Positions 7,788 through 15,179 of a stretch of 22,273 bases of DNA are shown piece after piece; the first letter of the stretch is position 1; every line of letters begins with the position of its first letter. Source of the DNA: a virus; IMG/VR virus record IMGVR_UViG_3300023179_000554, positions 1-22,273 of that record. The stretch is one strand, 5' to 3'. Both the position numbers and the translations under genes were made by a program. The notes below the pieces were generated by a model. That model had not been told where the DNA came from. It worked only from the letters and a program-made list of their open reading frames with translations, and did not search any database.

Positions 7788-10700
7788 TTAGGGATAATCA
7801 ATGAAACGATTTGTTTCAAGGGCATCTTTATATTGAATAAGCAAAGGAGTTAAAAAGTTGTTAGATTCTTGGATACTTTTTGGTTTAACAATTTTAACCA
7901 AAAAATCATAAACTTCTTTTTCATAATTTACTGGAGCCGTGTTCCCGGTTTTTGCCCCATTGCCTTTAATCTGAGTAATAACTGGATAAGGGTTATCAAG
8001 AGTACCTTTATCAATTACTTGAATTGTTGTCACCGGTCGATTACGGGTATTACGTAAGCTGTAGACTTTATGTGTCCCTTCTTGAAAACCTTTAGTGTAA
8101 CTTGGGCCATATCCGGCACCTCCTAAAGAGTACCCGCCCACTGAGTGCCCTACATATGCGCCTTCCGGTATAGTTGAATCTAATTCTTCAAGACGTTTCC
8201 ATGCAAATCCGGGATGAGGATCGTTTTCATTAAATTTAAGCAAAGGCTCGCTTACGCCTTTAGAAAAAACATTATCTGGAGCTTTGCCTGACTCTACAAG
8301 AGCTTTCAAACGTTTTCCCTTAAACTGGCGATTAAGTTTTTCTTCATTAAACTTTGCGGCTTTTACCACAGCTTCTTCAAACTGAATACCTTCGATTTCT
8401 TTTTTGTTTAATGTAGCAAGATATGAAGCAATATTTTCGGGATCTAATATTTCTTTTAAAGGTCCCTCCGTGGACACATCATACAAAAGTTCGTTTTTGT
8501 CTAAAGCACGTATAATATTTTCAGGAACGTCTTTTAACGCTGTTGAATCTCCAGATAATTTAGCTTTAATAAAGTCATCCATGCGAGGTATATATCCGGT
8601 GTAGTATGGCTGACCTGTGTCTCGGGCCGTGGTAAGGATTAGTGGTTCTTTTAAATTTACAAGACGTGGGTCTAAACCTTCCGCTTCAAACGCTTGTTGC
8701 ATTTGTTCTTTGACCTTTTCAACTTCTGCTATATACGCATCATCATCAATCTGAAACCTTCGCTGTATAAGTTCTGGTTTCATGCGCATGGGATTAACAT
8801 TTACCATTTTGTCATACTCTGAAGTTACGTCTATAACGGCCTGAGGATCTTTTGGATAAAAAATAGGCCGACCAAACGCATCTAAAACAGGTTCTCCTGT
8901 TTCTTTTGTAACCTTAGATTTTCCTTCCCGCGCCGCCCGAATAGCATATTGCCTCAGCCCCTGTTTGTCATGAAGTGCAAGGTTGCTAATACGTTCTTCT
9001 TTAATAGCTTTAAATATAGGATCTTTTTCAGTGCCAAGTTGTGTTGTTATGTAACGGCGAGCTTTAGTGTCAAAAAAGTTTCTAATCGCCTCAACTTTAT
9101 CCAAATTATCCAGAGAGTCAACGCTTTCAAAAGCAGCAGTATCTGCATCTAGTAGATATCTGTCTAATGATGATCCAACAGATCTATCTCCTTGAAGTTT
9201 AACCCCAGAAAACACCGTCCCCTTACCATATGGGCGAACGGCTCCTGCCTGACTGCCTAGGGTATTGGGCTGGGATATGCGAGCCAGTTGAGCGGCTGCG
9301 GTATCGCCAAGCTCTTCAAAACCACGTTTTGCAGAGGCAACAGTGGCTCCGGGTTGTTGAACGGCGGCTTTGGCTGATTGACCCATGCGCACCACAGGGG
9401 CCGTGGGCAAGTATGCACCGGTCAATCCCTGCATTAATCGATAGGCCTCGCTTGGATTGGTGGGTTCCGCAGGCGTTGCGCTTACCGCGCCACGAACGAT
9501 GTCGCTAGCAATTCGCATTGCAGGCCGATCAATCAAAGAAAGCTGTGCCGCGCTTCCCGGTTTGGATGCATCAATCTGACGTTGTTCAACCTCACGTTGA
9601 AGTCTTGCTACGCCCTCTGGCACCCTCCCTTTAATAAAACCCGTGGACCGTGGTCCTTGGGCCTTGAGTCGATTGAGCATGCGCTGCGATTCACTGCGGA
9701 TCTCTTCGCGCTCGTCAATGACGCTTGGAATTTCGTCAGGGTTGGGGGAGCCGTCGGCAAACTTGGCAATGAAGTCTTTTGTTGAAACATCACCGCCCCT
9801 AGCTTTGTTAATGTTAGGATCAGTAATATCGTAGGTGCCTTCGTTACCTAAGTCTGATTTAATACGACGAGGATCGTATACGCCCAGGTTTTTAACGCCG
9901 CCTTCTTTAACAAAGAATCCGTCATGGCCAAGGTCTCTGATGATTTCCTGTACATCTGCTTTTTCAATACCGCTCCAATTGGCTTTTTCGCGCAACGGCA
10001 GCTCACGCATTGCCGTTTCAAACCGGTGATGTCTCATTGACTCTTCTGATGGCACTCCGTCCTTTGTTTTTTTAAGCGGATATTTTTTTTTATACGCGTT
10101 TATTACGCTTTCAATGTGCTCTGGGTTGTCATAGTCCCATGGGTTTTTTACCTGTACTCGCACTGGATATGTTGCTGGCGTGTATCCCATGCCGATGTGA
10201 AAATCACCCCCTGCAAAGCTGTCTGCAAGCTTTGGGTCCGGTGTCAAAAATACCGCATCACGATTATCCACGGCCCATGGTTCAATTGTATTTCCAGGAT
10301 ACTGCTTTTCTTTGAGCACTCTCCCGGTTTGAAATTCCACTATCGCTGGCTTATGGGAGCCATGATATAAGCGCTCTTTAACCTTACTTGGTTCAAGAAA
10401 TCTCGCAAGGTTTGCTTCCTGCTCCGCACGACTTAGGCCTTTCCCAACCCCTTTGATACCTTTGATACCGCCACCAATCATGGTCAACGGTGTAGCCGTA
10501 GAAGCAATCCGATAGGCCTCCGTTGGATTGTTTTTGTCATAAGGATCCATACCCACTAAAGCACGAAAAATTTCTCTTGCACTTTTTCTTGCGTCCTCTG
10601 CTTCTTCGCCTTCACCGTAACCTTTCAACGTCGATGCTCGTTTTGGCGGCAATGTTTCACGTGAAACATCACCGCCGTTGGCTTTTTTTGTGACAGGCCC

Positions 10701-12395
10701 ACCCTTGGCAAAAAAGGACGTTCCAGTTGTGGGTATGCTTCCTCCACTAATCCCTAACCCCGGCCCCTGCCCACCTCCAAAACCCACGGACGGTGGATTA
10801 CGGCCCTCGGCCCTGCCGTAGGTATCGTAGTGATACTGGGCATAGGACTCGGGGGTGGGGAACTTAGCCCTTTCAGCAGGGGTTAACTTGGCATAAGCCG
10901 CTGCCACATCGGGGTACTGCTCCATGTAGCTCTTTTGCGTTTCCGTCGAAACTTTAAGCTGCGGTCGGATACTTGCAAGATACGGATCAAACGCCGCTTG
11001 CAATGCAGAAAGATACTGCTGCTTACCGTACTGGCCTGCAAGTGCTGCATCAACTTTTTCTGGATTAACTTTTGCTTCACCGATGTCTCTGTAACGCAAT
11101 TGCGCAGATAGTGTCGGGTCGCTCATCACCAAATTTCTAAAAGCCCCGGCTGCGCCCGATGGCAAGGCAGAGGGTACATCCGTCTGTCCTGCGGTGGACT
11201 TCGTATAAAGATTAGCAATGTCCTGGCTTAATCGCGCACGGTCTTGAGCATATTTTTGACTTGCACTTAGGGGTAAACGCAATTGCCCCGTCACGGGATC
11301 AATAGTTACCCTCGGAACATCTCCTATATTCAATAAAGATCGGGACCTGCTCGTCACTCCGGGAGGTGTCCAGTTAAAGACCGTCGTTCCCGTGGCAGGA
11401 GTCAACTTTGCAGCAGGCGTATAGTTGTATCCCGTTACACGGCCAAAGCGATCATAGATCGGGGTGCGTGGTTCAGAGGCCCTGAACTCCGTATCAAGCT
11501 GCGGGAGCTTGACTTGCTCATCCACGGGGATCTTGCCAACGACGGCGGTCCCCGGATTAAGGCCTTCTTGGCCAGCTGTTAATGCTGGTGGGGGTGCTTC
11601 AGGTTCTGGGGACGTGGGAGGTATAAAAATTTCCGTAAGCGGGGGCAACGGGGGAGGCGGCGGGAGAACGGTGACGATGTTCTTTGGCACCACAGGTTGC
11701 GTAGGTTGATTAACAATAGATTGGGTAGGCGGAATATCCGCCTTAAACGTTCCGGGTAAATCACCTAAAGATATTCCTGTAGCTCTTAATACATCTAAAT
11801 CATTAAGGCCGTAGGTTGTTATCCCTTGAACAATTTTTTCTGCGGCCTCAGAAGATGTTAAACCTTGATCCCTTAGAGTTTGCACAACATGCCTGATATT
11901 GGCATCCATCCCACTGATGCCTCCTTGCTCACGTCCGGGAGCATTTTCTGAGCCAATCCCCGTTCTTAACAAAGCATATTGCGCTGCTGCCGATAAGCCT
12001 GAGGTAGGCAAAAGCTTTTCTACGTCTGCTTGGGTCGCACCAGAACTTGTTATGTCTCTAAGCGCCTCTGCGGCAGAAGAACCCGGAGCCGTTCCCGCCG
12101 CAATACCTGATAACTCCGAAGCTGCATAACTTTTTGCCGCCTTTTGTTGCTCTGCTTTAACAATATCATTACGAATAGAAGATAGCGCAGCGTCTCTGCC
12201 TCCCATATTCTCAACAAGCCAAGAAGGTAAATAATTTAATCGTGCTTGCGCAAGCTCTTCTGCCGATCCTGTCAGCTCACCGCCCTCGGCCATATAAACA
12301 GGTTGTTGTTGCATTTTCTGTAAATTTTGCAACATGCGCCGCGCATCACTAGTCGTATCATTAACCATGCCGCCTTGGGTAAAACGCCTAAACAT
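7788..12395 (-). CDS. Giant polyvalent protein: ADP-ribosyltransferase-like and PcfJ-like domains
   Basis: A 1535-aa multidomain protein between terL and portal. From the N-terminus: 'VYMAEGGEL' near residue 36; a proline-rich linker about 235-275; a segment 'YMEQYPDVAAAYAKL ... YHYDTYGRAEGR' (490-537) resembling the 'NPDVA ... HY..YG..EGR' repeats of secreted or phage proteins; 'FAKGGPV' and 'ANGGDVS' (562-575). An ADP-ribosyltransferase-like domain (about 672-850) has 'RLYHGSHK' (Y677, H678, G679), 'AVFLTPDPKLADSFAGG' (F716) and the ending 'VYDPRRIKSD' (D841), as in the ART domain of phage polyvalent proteins. 'ARGGDVS' lies at 865. A C-terminal PcfJ-like domain (about 1395-1520) has 'VGHSVGGYS' (H1417), 'YSLRNTRNRPVTTIQV' (1445) and 'ITQIKGNG' (1474). 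Such proteins are thought to enter the host with DNA and act on host targets. Domain calls come from motifs; no search was run. Ribosome site GAGAGG. Confidence 0.75.
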   Translation of the reverse strand: MFRRFTQGGMVNDTTSDARRMLQNLQKMQQQPVYMAEGGELTGSAEELAQARLNYLPSWLVENMGGRDAALSSIRNDIVKAEQQKAAKSYAASELSGIAAGTAPGSSAAEALRDITSSGATQADVEKLLPTSGLSAAAQYALLRTGIGSENAPGREQGGISGMDANIRHVVQTLRDQGLTSSEAAEKIVQGITTYGLNDLDVLRATGISLGDLPGTFKADIPPTQSIVNQPTQPVVPKNIVTVLPPPPPLPPLTEIFIPPTSPEPEAPPPALTAGQEGLNPGTAVVGKIPVDEQVKLPQLDTEFRASEPRTPIYDRFGRVTGYNYTPAAKLTPATGTTVFNWTPPGVTSRSRSLLNIGDVPRVTIDPVTGQLRLPLSASQKYAQDRARLSQDIANLYTKSTAGQTDVPSALPSGAAGAFRNLVMSDPTLSAQLRYRDIGEAKVNPEKVDAALAGQYGKQQYLSALQAAFDPYLASIRPQLKVSTETQKSYMEQYPDVAAAYAKLTPAERAKFPTPESYAQYHYDTYGRAEGRNPPSVGFGGGQGPGLGISGGSIPTTGTSFFAKGGPVTKKANGGDVSRETLPPKRASTLKGYGEGEEAEDARKSAREIFRALVGMDPYDKNNPTEAYRIASTATPLTMIGGGIKGIKGVGKGLSRAEQEANLARFLEPSKVKERLYHGSHKPAIVEFQTGRVLKEKQYPGNTIEPWAVDNRDAVFLTPDPKLADSFAGGDFHIGMGYTPATYPVRVQVKNPWDYDNPEHIESVINAYKKKYPLKKTKDGVPSEESMRHHRFETAMRELPLREKANWSGIEKADVQEIIRDLGHDGFFVKEGGVKNLGVYDPRRIKSDLGNEGTYDITDPNINKARGGDVSTKDFIAKFADGSPNPDEIPSVIDEREEIRSESQRMLNRLKAQGPRSTGFIKGRVPEGVARLQREVEQRQIDASKPGSAAQLSLIDRPAMRIASDIVRGAVSATPAEPTNPSEAYRLMQGLTGAYLPTAPVVRMGQSAKAAVQQPGATVASAKRGFEELGDTAAAQLARISQPNTLGSQAGAVRPYGKGTVFSGVKLQGDRSVGSSLDRYLLDADTAAFESVDSLDNLDKVEAIRNFFDTKARRYITTQLGTEKDPIFKAIKEERISNLALHDKQGLRQYAIRAAREGKSKVTKETGEPVLDAFGRPIFYPKDPQAVIDVTSEYDKMVNVNPMRMKPELIQRRFQIDDDAYIAEVEKVKEQMQQAFEAEGLDPRLVNLKEPLILTTARDTGQPYYTGYIPRMDDFIKAKLSGDSTALKDVPENIIRALDKNELLYDVSTEGPLKEILDPENIASYLATLNKKEIEGIQFEEAVVKAAKFNEEKLNRQFKGKRLKALVESGKAPDNVFSKGVSEPLLKFNENDPHPGFAWKRLEELDSTIPEGAYVGHSVGGYSLGGAGYGPSYTKGFQEGTHKVYSLRNTRNRPVTTIQVIDKGTLDNPYPVITQIKGNGAKTGNTAPVNYEKEVYDFLVKIVKPKSIQESNNFLTPLLIQYKDALETNRFIDYP
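10653..10668. promoter_or_regulatory. Perfect parS site (ParB-binding palindrome)
   Basis: TGTTTCACGTGAAACA, a perfect 16-bp palindrome (18 bp counting flanking A and T), equals the consensus of the bacterial chromosomal parS site bound by ParB. It lies inside the coding sequence of the giant protein, where it encodes DVSRET after a 'NGG' motif. No parA or parB is in the window. Whether it is bound is not known. Confidence 0.75.
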
Positions 12396-12460
12396 ATCTC
12401 TTGCCTCTCTGTGGTTATAGCTTCCCTTGGCCAGGATTAAGGAATGGGCATATTATCACC

Positions 12461-13930
12461 CTAGTAATATTCAAACTCAAGCACGGTGCTTGGTTCATCA
12501 GCCTCGTCATCGTCCAAAGCCACAAAGTTCCCAGCCCTGAATCGTGCAAGCGCTTGCACGGTGCTGTCAACAAGGTCGTCCGTGTCGCCCTTGGGAAACG
12601 CCGCGCACTCCTCAATCAACTCCTCCGCCCATTTCGTCTCCGGTGCCCAGACCATCCCCGACTCAAACATAGGCGCAACCGCATTAGCACGGGATATCTT
12701 GTCCTGACCCGCCCTGCGTCCCCCCGGATTATACATCGTCACAGGAATTCCAACACGCCTTAACTCCTGCTGCAACGTAATCCCCGTCGCTTTGCCCTCA
12801 ATCAATACATTGTCCGGTCGCCAGTGGTCATACTGCATCTTAGCAATACGCTTTAACTCCGGGAAGTCCCAGCGGCCTTTTTTAACGTCGAGGAGGATAA
12901 TGGCAGGTCCGTCGTCCGCGCTGGGACGGAAAACACCCCAGGTGGTGATTGCTGAAAAGTCAGCTGTCTCTTTTTTGCTGTACGCGGTGTCATAACTCTG
13001 GATGACATACTCAATTGCGGGGGTGTAATCATGCTCCCAAATCCTCCACCATTCACGTTTTAAAATAGCCCCCTCATCATTCGTGGGCTGCTGCTGATAC
13101 ATCGCCTGCCATTTCTGCACCGATAACGTCGCCCTGACCTTTTGTAACTCATCAAGGCTCCAGTAACTCGGCCAAAGCGGCTTTTCATGATCAGTCCGCT
13201 CATTCAATATGGCAGGAAACTCTAAAATTTCCCACTGGTCCGACTTCGGTTCTGCCTGCGCTTTGAGCAAACGCGCCGTCAAATCTTTCATGCCCCATCG
13301 GGTCATGACCACCACTACGGCCCCTCCGGGCTGCAAACGAGAACGTGGCCCAGACGTATACCATTCCCAAGCGTTGTCCAGTGACAACTCTGACAAAGCG
13401 TCCTGCTCCGAATGCGGATCGTCAATAATCAAAAGATCCGCACCCCGCCCCGTCATTGCACCACCAACGCCTACAGCATAGTATTCCCCGCCACCGTTCG
13501 TGTCCCAACGGCCAGCTGCCTTTGAATCAGGCTTCAAACTCACCGCCGGAAACAACTCCTTATACGTCTCCTGATCCATCAGGTTCCTGACCTTACGGCC
13601 AAAACGCACCGCTAACTCACCATTATGCGTCGCTTGAATGATCTTGGACCGAGGCTCATGGCCCATGGCAAACGCAGGCAAAAGATAGCTAGCAAACTCC
13701 GACTTGGTGTGCCGGGGAGGCATATTAATAATCAAACGCTTAAGCTTGCCTTCAACCATTCTGTCAAAGGCATTCGCCATCCTGTAATGATGCGCACTAA
13801 ATATCGCCTCGGGCCAAACATAACGGGCGAAATCTATGAAAGAAGCCTTGGCCTTGTCCCGAGCCTCAAGGATCCTGAGCCGTAGCTCAAGCTTCAAGCG
13901 CTCTGCTTCAAGGTCCGGGGGAAGGGCCAT
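12461..13930 (-). CDS. terL: Terminase large subunit
   Basis: The DNA-packaging motor, 489 aa. The ATPase domain has the Walker A variant 'MPPRHTKS' (residues 70-77), Walker B 'LLIIDDP' (166-172, with catalytic acid next to it) and the coupling motif 'VVVVMTRW' (205-212). The RNase H-like nuclease domain has 'SYDTAYSKKETADFSA' (D314, D324), 'VLIEGKATG' (E378) and 'GDTDDLVDS' (449-456), giving the acidic residues that cut concatemers. It is complete. The frame extends to a TTG at 13948, but ATG 13930 gives the more usual start; neither has a good ribosome site. It is the first gene of the virion block and is about 4.9 kb from the small-subunit candidate. A -10-like element lies about 75 bases upstream. 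Confidence 0.92.
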   Translation of the reverse strand: MALPPDLEAERLKLELRLRILEARDKAKASFIDFARYVWPEAIFSAHHYRMANAFDRMVEGKLKRLIINMPPRHTKSEFASYLLPAFAMGHEPRSKIIQATHNGELAVRFGRKVRNLMDQETYKELFPAVSLKPDSKAAGRWDTNGGGEYYAVGVGGAMTGRGADLLIIDDPHSEQDALSELSLDNAWEWYTSGPRSRLQPGGAVVVVMTRWGMKDLTARLLKAQAEPKSDQWEILEFPAILNERTDHEKPLWPSYWSLDELQKVRATLSVQKWQAMYQQQPTNDEGAILKREWWRIWEHDYTPAIEYVIQSYDTAYSKKETADFSAITTWGVFRPSADDGPAIILLDVKKGRWDFPELKRIAKMQYDHWRPDNVLIEGKATGITLQQELRRVGIPVTMYNPGGRRAGQDKISRANAVAPMFESGMVWAPETKWAEELIEECAAFPKGDTDDLVDSTVQALARFRAGNFVALDDDEADEPSTVLEFEYY

Positions 13931-14004
13931 AACTTTTTGAATTTGCAAAAAATTTTTAGGGAAATCGGTTTTAAAAACAAGGGGGTGGGTTTTGGATAAT
14001 TAAA

Positions 14005-14010
14005 AGTATA
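14005..14010 (-). promoter_or_regulatory. Promoter -10 candidate for the terminase operon
   Basis: TATACT on the minus strand within GTATACTTTT, the same word as in the promoters at 17093-17098 and 17584-17589. It would start transcription near 13998, about 68 bases before the terL ATG. A matching TTGCAA -35 is not present here, so the element is weaker or needs an activator. Confidence 0.45.
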
Positions 14011-14100
14011 CGCTTATTTGAGTTTTGTTTCGAGGGCTCATTAATTCTGCGAAACCGGGCCAAGGTCGGCGTCCGCTACGGCGTCGGGCCATTTGTGCTA

Positions 14101-14136
14101 GATTCTAAAACCTAGAGCGCTCTACGCTCTAGAATC
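14101..14136. repeat. Nested palindrome upstream of terL
   Basis: An 8-bp stem CTAGAGCG/CGCTCTAG with a 5-base loop (14112-14132) sits inside GATT/AATC flanks (14101-14136). The alternative palindrome TAGAGCGCTCTA overlaps it. It could form an RNA hairpin or bind a dimeric protein. A second 8-bp stem, CCAGGGCC/GGCCCTGG, follows at 14174-14193. Confidence 0.6.
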
Positions 14137-14193
14137 GATACCGGGACTCGCCCCCAGGGCGGGGGCCCAGGGCCCAGGGCCAGCGGGCCCTGG

Positions 14194-14308
14194 TCGATTA
14201 GTGCGCGAGCGAATTAGTGCGCCTGGGCGATTAGTGCAAGGCGAATTAGTGCGCCTGGGCGATTAGTGCGCCCAGGCGAATCAGCGATTTTTAAGCGATT
14301 AGTGCGCG
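14194..14308. repeat. Iteron-like tandem repeats, core CGA(A/T)TTAGTGC
   Basis: Six copies of CGATTAGTGC or CGAATTAGTGC, most followed by GCCTGGG or GCGAG, with unit lengths of about 14-18 bases, plus one degenerate copy (CGAATCAGCG). They are direct repeats in a non-coding region between the moron block and terL. They resemble iterons of replication origins or a binding array for packaging or regulation. Spacing is too short and irregular for CRISPR. Confidence 0.8.
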
Positions 14309-14332
14309 AGCTCGACCAGCTGCGCCAGCTGG

Positions 14333-14389
14333 CCGAGCCCCTGGCCGAGCTCCCAGGCCGAGCTCCCAGGCCGAGCTCCCAGGCCGAGG
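14333..14389. repeat. 13-bp GC-rich tandem repeat CCGAGCTCCCAGG
   Basis: Three perfect head-to-tail copies (14345-14383) flanked by partial copies. Each contains GAGCTC. It lies directly beside the iteron-like array, so the two may work together or may be products of replication slippage in a GC-rich block. Confidence 0.85.
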
Positions 14390-14430
14390 CCCACGGGCCA
14401 AGAAAACCCTGGCGCGAGCTCGCGAATAGC

Positions 14431-14449
14431 TAAGCGATTCAATCGCTTA
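14431..14449. repeat. 19-bp near-perfect palindrome
   Basis: TAAGCGATT-C-AATCGCTTA, nine-base arms around one central base. It lies in the gap just downstream of the terminator of the 25-aa gene. It could be an operator for a dimeric regulator. Apart from the repeats listed here, the stretch 13931-14483 shows no supportable gene. Confidence 0.65.
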
Positions 14450-14483
14450 TTAATGGGCCCGCGTGAAATACGCCCAGGAAAAC

Positions 14484-14506
14484 AAAAAGGCCGCCCGAAG
14501 GCGGCC
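14484..14506 (-). terminator. Rho-independent terminator of the DUF6884/25-aa unit
   Basis: Minus strand: GGCCGCC-UUCG-GGCGGCC followed by five U. Perfect 7-bp GC stem with a UUCG tetraloop, 22 bases after the stop of the 25-aa gene. Confidence 0.92.
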
Positions 14507-14527
14507 AGCTGGGCCAGCTGGTCGGCG

Positions 14528-14605
14528 TTACCAGCTGAGGGCGAGCGCTGCGCCCAGGGCGACGCCGAAGGCGATCGCAACGAACCAATCGATCAGGCTG
14601 AGCAT
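14528..14605 (-). CDS. 25-aa single-pass membrane peptide
   Basis: A tiny ORF beginning MLSLIDW, followed by an uninterrupted hydrophobic helix (FVAIAFGVALGAALALSW to the end), long enough to span a membrane. ATG 14605 has AGGGGGA six to seven bases upstream and lies inside the last 13 bases of the DUF6884-like gene, so the two are likely translated together. A strong terminator follows closely, so the ORF fills the space between gene and terminator. Small phage membrane peptides can be holin-like, antiholin-like or superinfection factors, but nothing here shows which. The good ribosome site, hydrophobic composition and tight context support it as real. Confidence 0.6.
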   Translation of the reverse strand: MLSLIDWFVAIAFGVALGAALALSW

Positions 14606-15072
14606 GATTTCCCCCTGGCGAGCTCGGCCAGCTGCGCGCCGATCGCTTGTCGCTGGTAACCGATGCCCAGGCCCGCGAAGGGTTCGCGAATCTCAACGCG
14701 CTGGGCCAGCTGGCGATATAGCCCCAGGCCCTGGCGAATCGCTTCGCGATATCGCCGACCAGCAACGAGCTCGACCGCATCAATATCGAGCGATCGGATT
14801 CGATGCGCCAGCTGCGCGCCGACTCGCTCGCCCCAGGCGTCGGCCTCGGCCTGGGTTTTCAGCGTGCGGTCATAAGGCGCGAGCCAGCGATCGGGCTCGA
14901 TCAACCCATGCTCAGCGCTGGCGATCGCCCAGGCGGCGATATCCTGAGCTCCCAGGCGAGCCCTGGCCCAGCTGCGCGCAATTGAAAACAGAGGCCCTGT
15001 ATATAAGTCGGCGGCGAATGCTGGCCGATCAAGCTTAGACCGCCCACAACCTAAAATCAGTAACGTTCGCAT
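14593..15072 (-). CDS. DUF6884-like protein
   Basis: A 159-aa protein. The first 60 residues fit the DUF6884 pattern: 'LLILGCGRSKLDRPAFAADLYTGPLF' (CG-x2-KL, then A-x-DLYTG-LF), 'WAIASAEHGLIEPD' (SAEHGL) and 'LAPYDRTL'. I know this pattern from phage and mobile-element proteins of unsettled biochemistry; related sequences sometimes sit with 7-deazaguanine or other nucleotide-modification genes, but no such gene is visible here. The C-terminal half is helical with several Q/R-rich segments and is less conserved. It has its own leader (hairpin plus AGAAAGGA) and forms a two-gene unit with the 25-aa peptide. ATG 15072. Codons are strongly GC-rich compared with the virion genes. Confidence 0.7.
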   Translation of the reverse strand: MRTLLILGCGRSKLDRPAFAADLYTGPLFSIARSWARARLGAQDIAAWAIASAEHGLIEPDRWLAPYDRTLKTQAEADAWGERVGAQLAHRIRSLDIDAVELVAGRRYREAIRQGLGLYRQLAQRVEIREPFAGLGIGYQRQAIGAQLAELARGKSCSA

Positions 15073-15096
15073 TTTTGTGTCCTTTCTCGCTGTATC

Positions 15097-15148
15097 CCCC
15101 GCCCCCGTGGCGGGGCCTTAATTATGGCATAAAAAAGGCGCGCCACAA
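15097..15148 (-). promoter_or_regulatory. Promoter and 5' hairpin of the DUF6884-like unit
   Basis: Minus strand: CATAAT (15121-15126) as -10, with TTGTGG (15143-15148) as a weak -35 at 16 bases, lying inside the loop and stem of the preceding terminator. The predicted start falls at a 7-bp stem CCCCGCC/GGCGGGG (15097-15115), followed by GATACAGCGAGAAAGGA and the ATG. The layout is the same as in the neighbouring leaders. Confidence 0.55.
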
Positions 15149-15159
15149 TGGGCGCGCCT
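15131..15159 (-). terminator. Rho-independent terminator of the DUF932-like gene
   Basis: Minus strand: AGGCGCGCC, 6-base loop, GGCGCGCCT, then a run of U. A 9-bp stem, 21 bases after the stop codon. Its loop doubles as part of the next promoter. Confidence 0.9.
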
Positions 15160-15179
15160 GGGGCCAGCTGGGCCAGCGA

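Noticed and set aside
14101-14136. tRNA-like cloverleaf
   Set aside because: Only one stem pair is present; there is no T-arm (GGTTCGA) or anticodon arm.
14194-14308. CRISPR-like array
   Set aside because: The repeats are about 14-18 bases with almost no spacers, unlike CRISPR units of about 28-37 bases with unique spacers.
14439-14783. Minus-strand 114-codon frame overlapping the DUF6884-like gene
   Set aside because: It runs through the terminator and the 25-aa gene and shows no domain; it is a shadow frame in GC-rich DNA.
14463-15038. Long plus-strand open frame (191 codons) in the GC-rich block
   Set aside because: It is antisense to the DUF6884-like and 25-aa genes, lies in DNA with few stop codons because of GC content, is rich in R and A with no recognisable domain, and has no good ribosome site.
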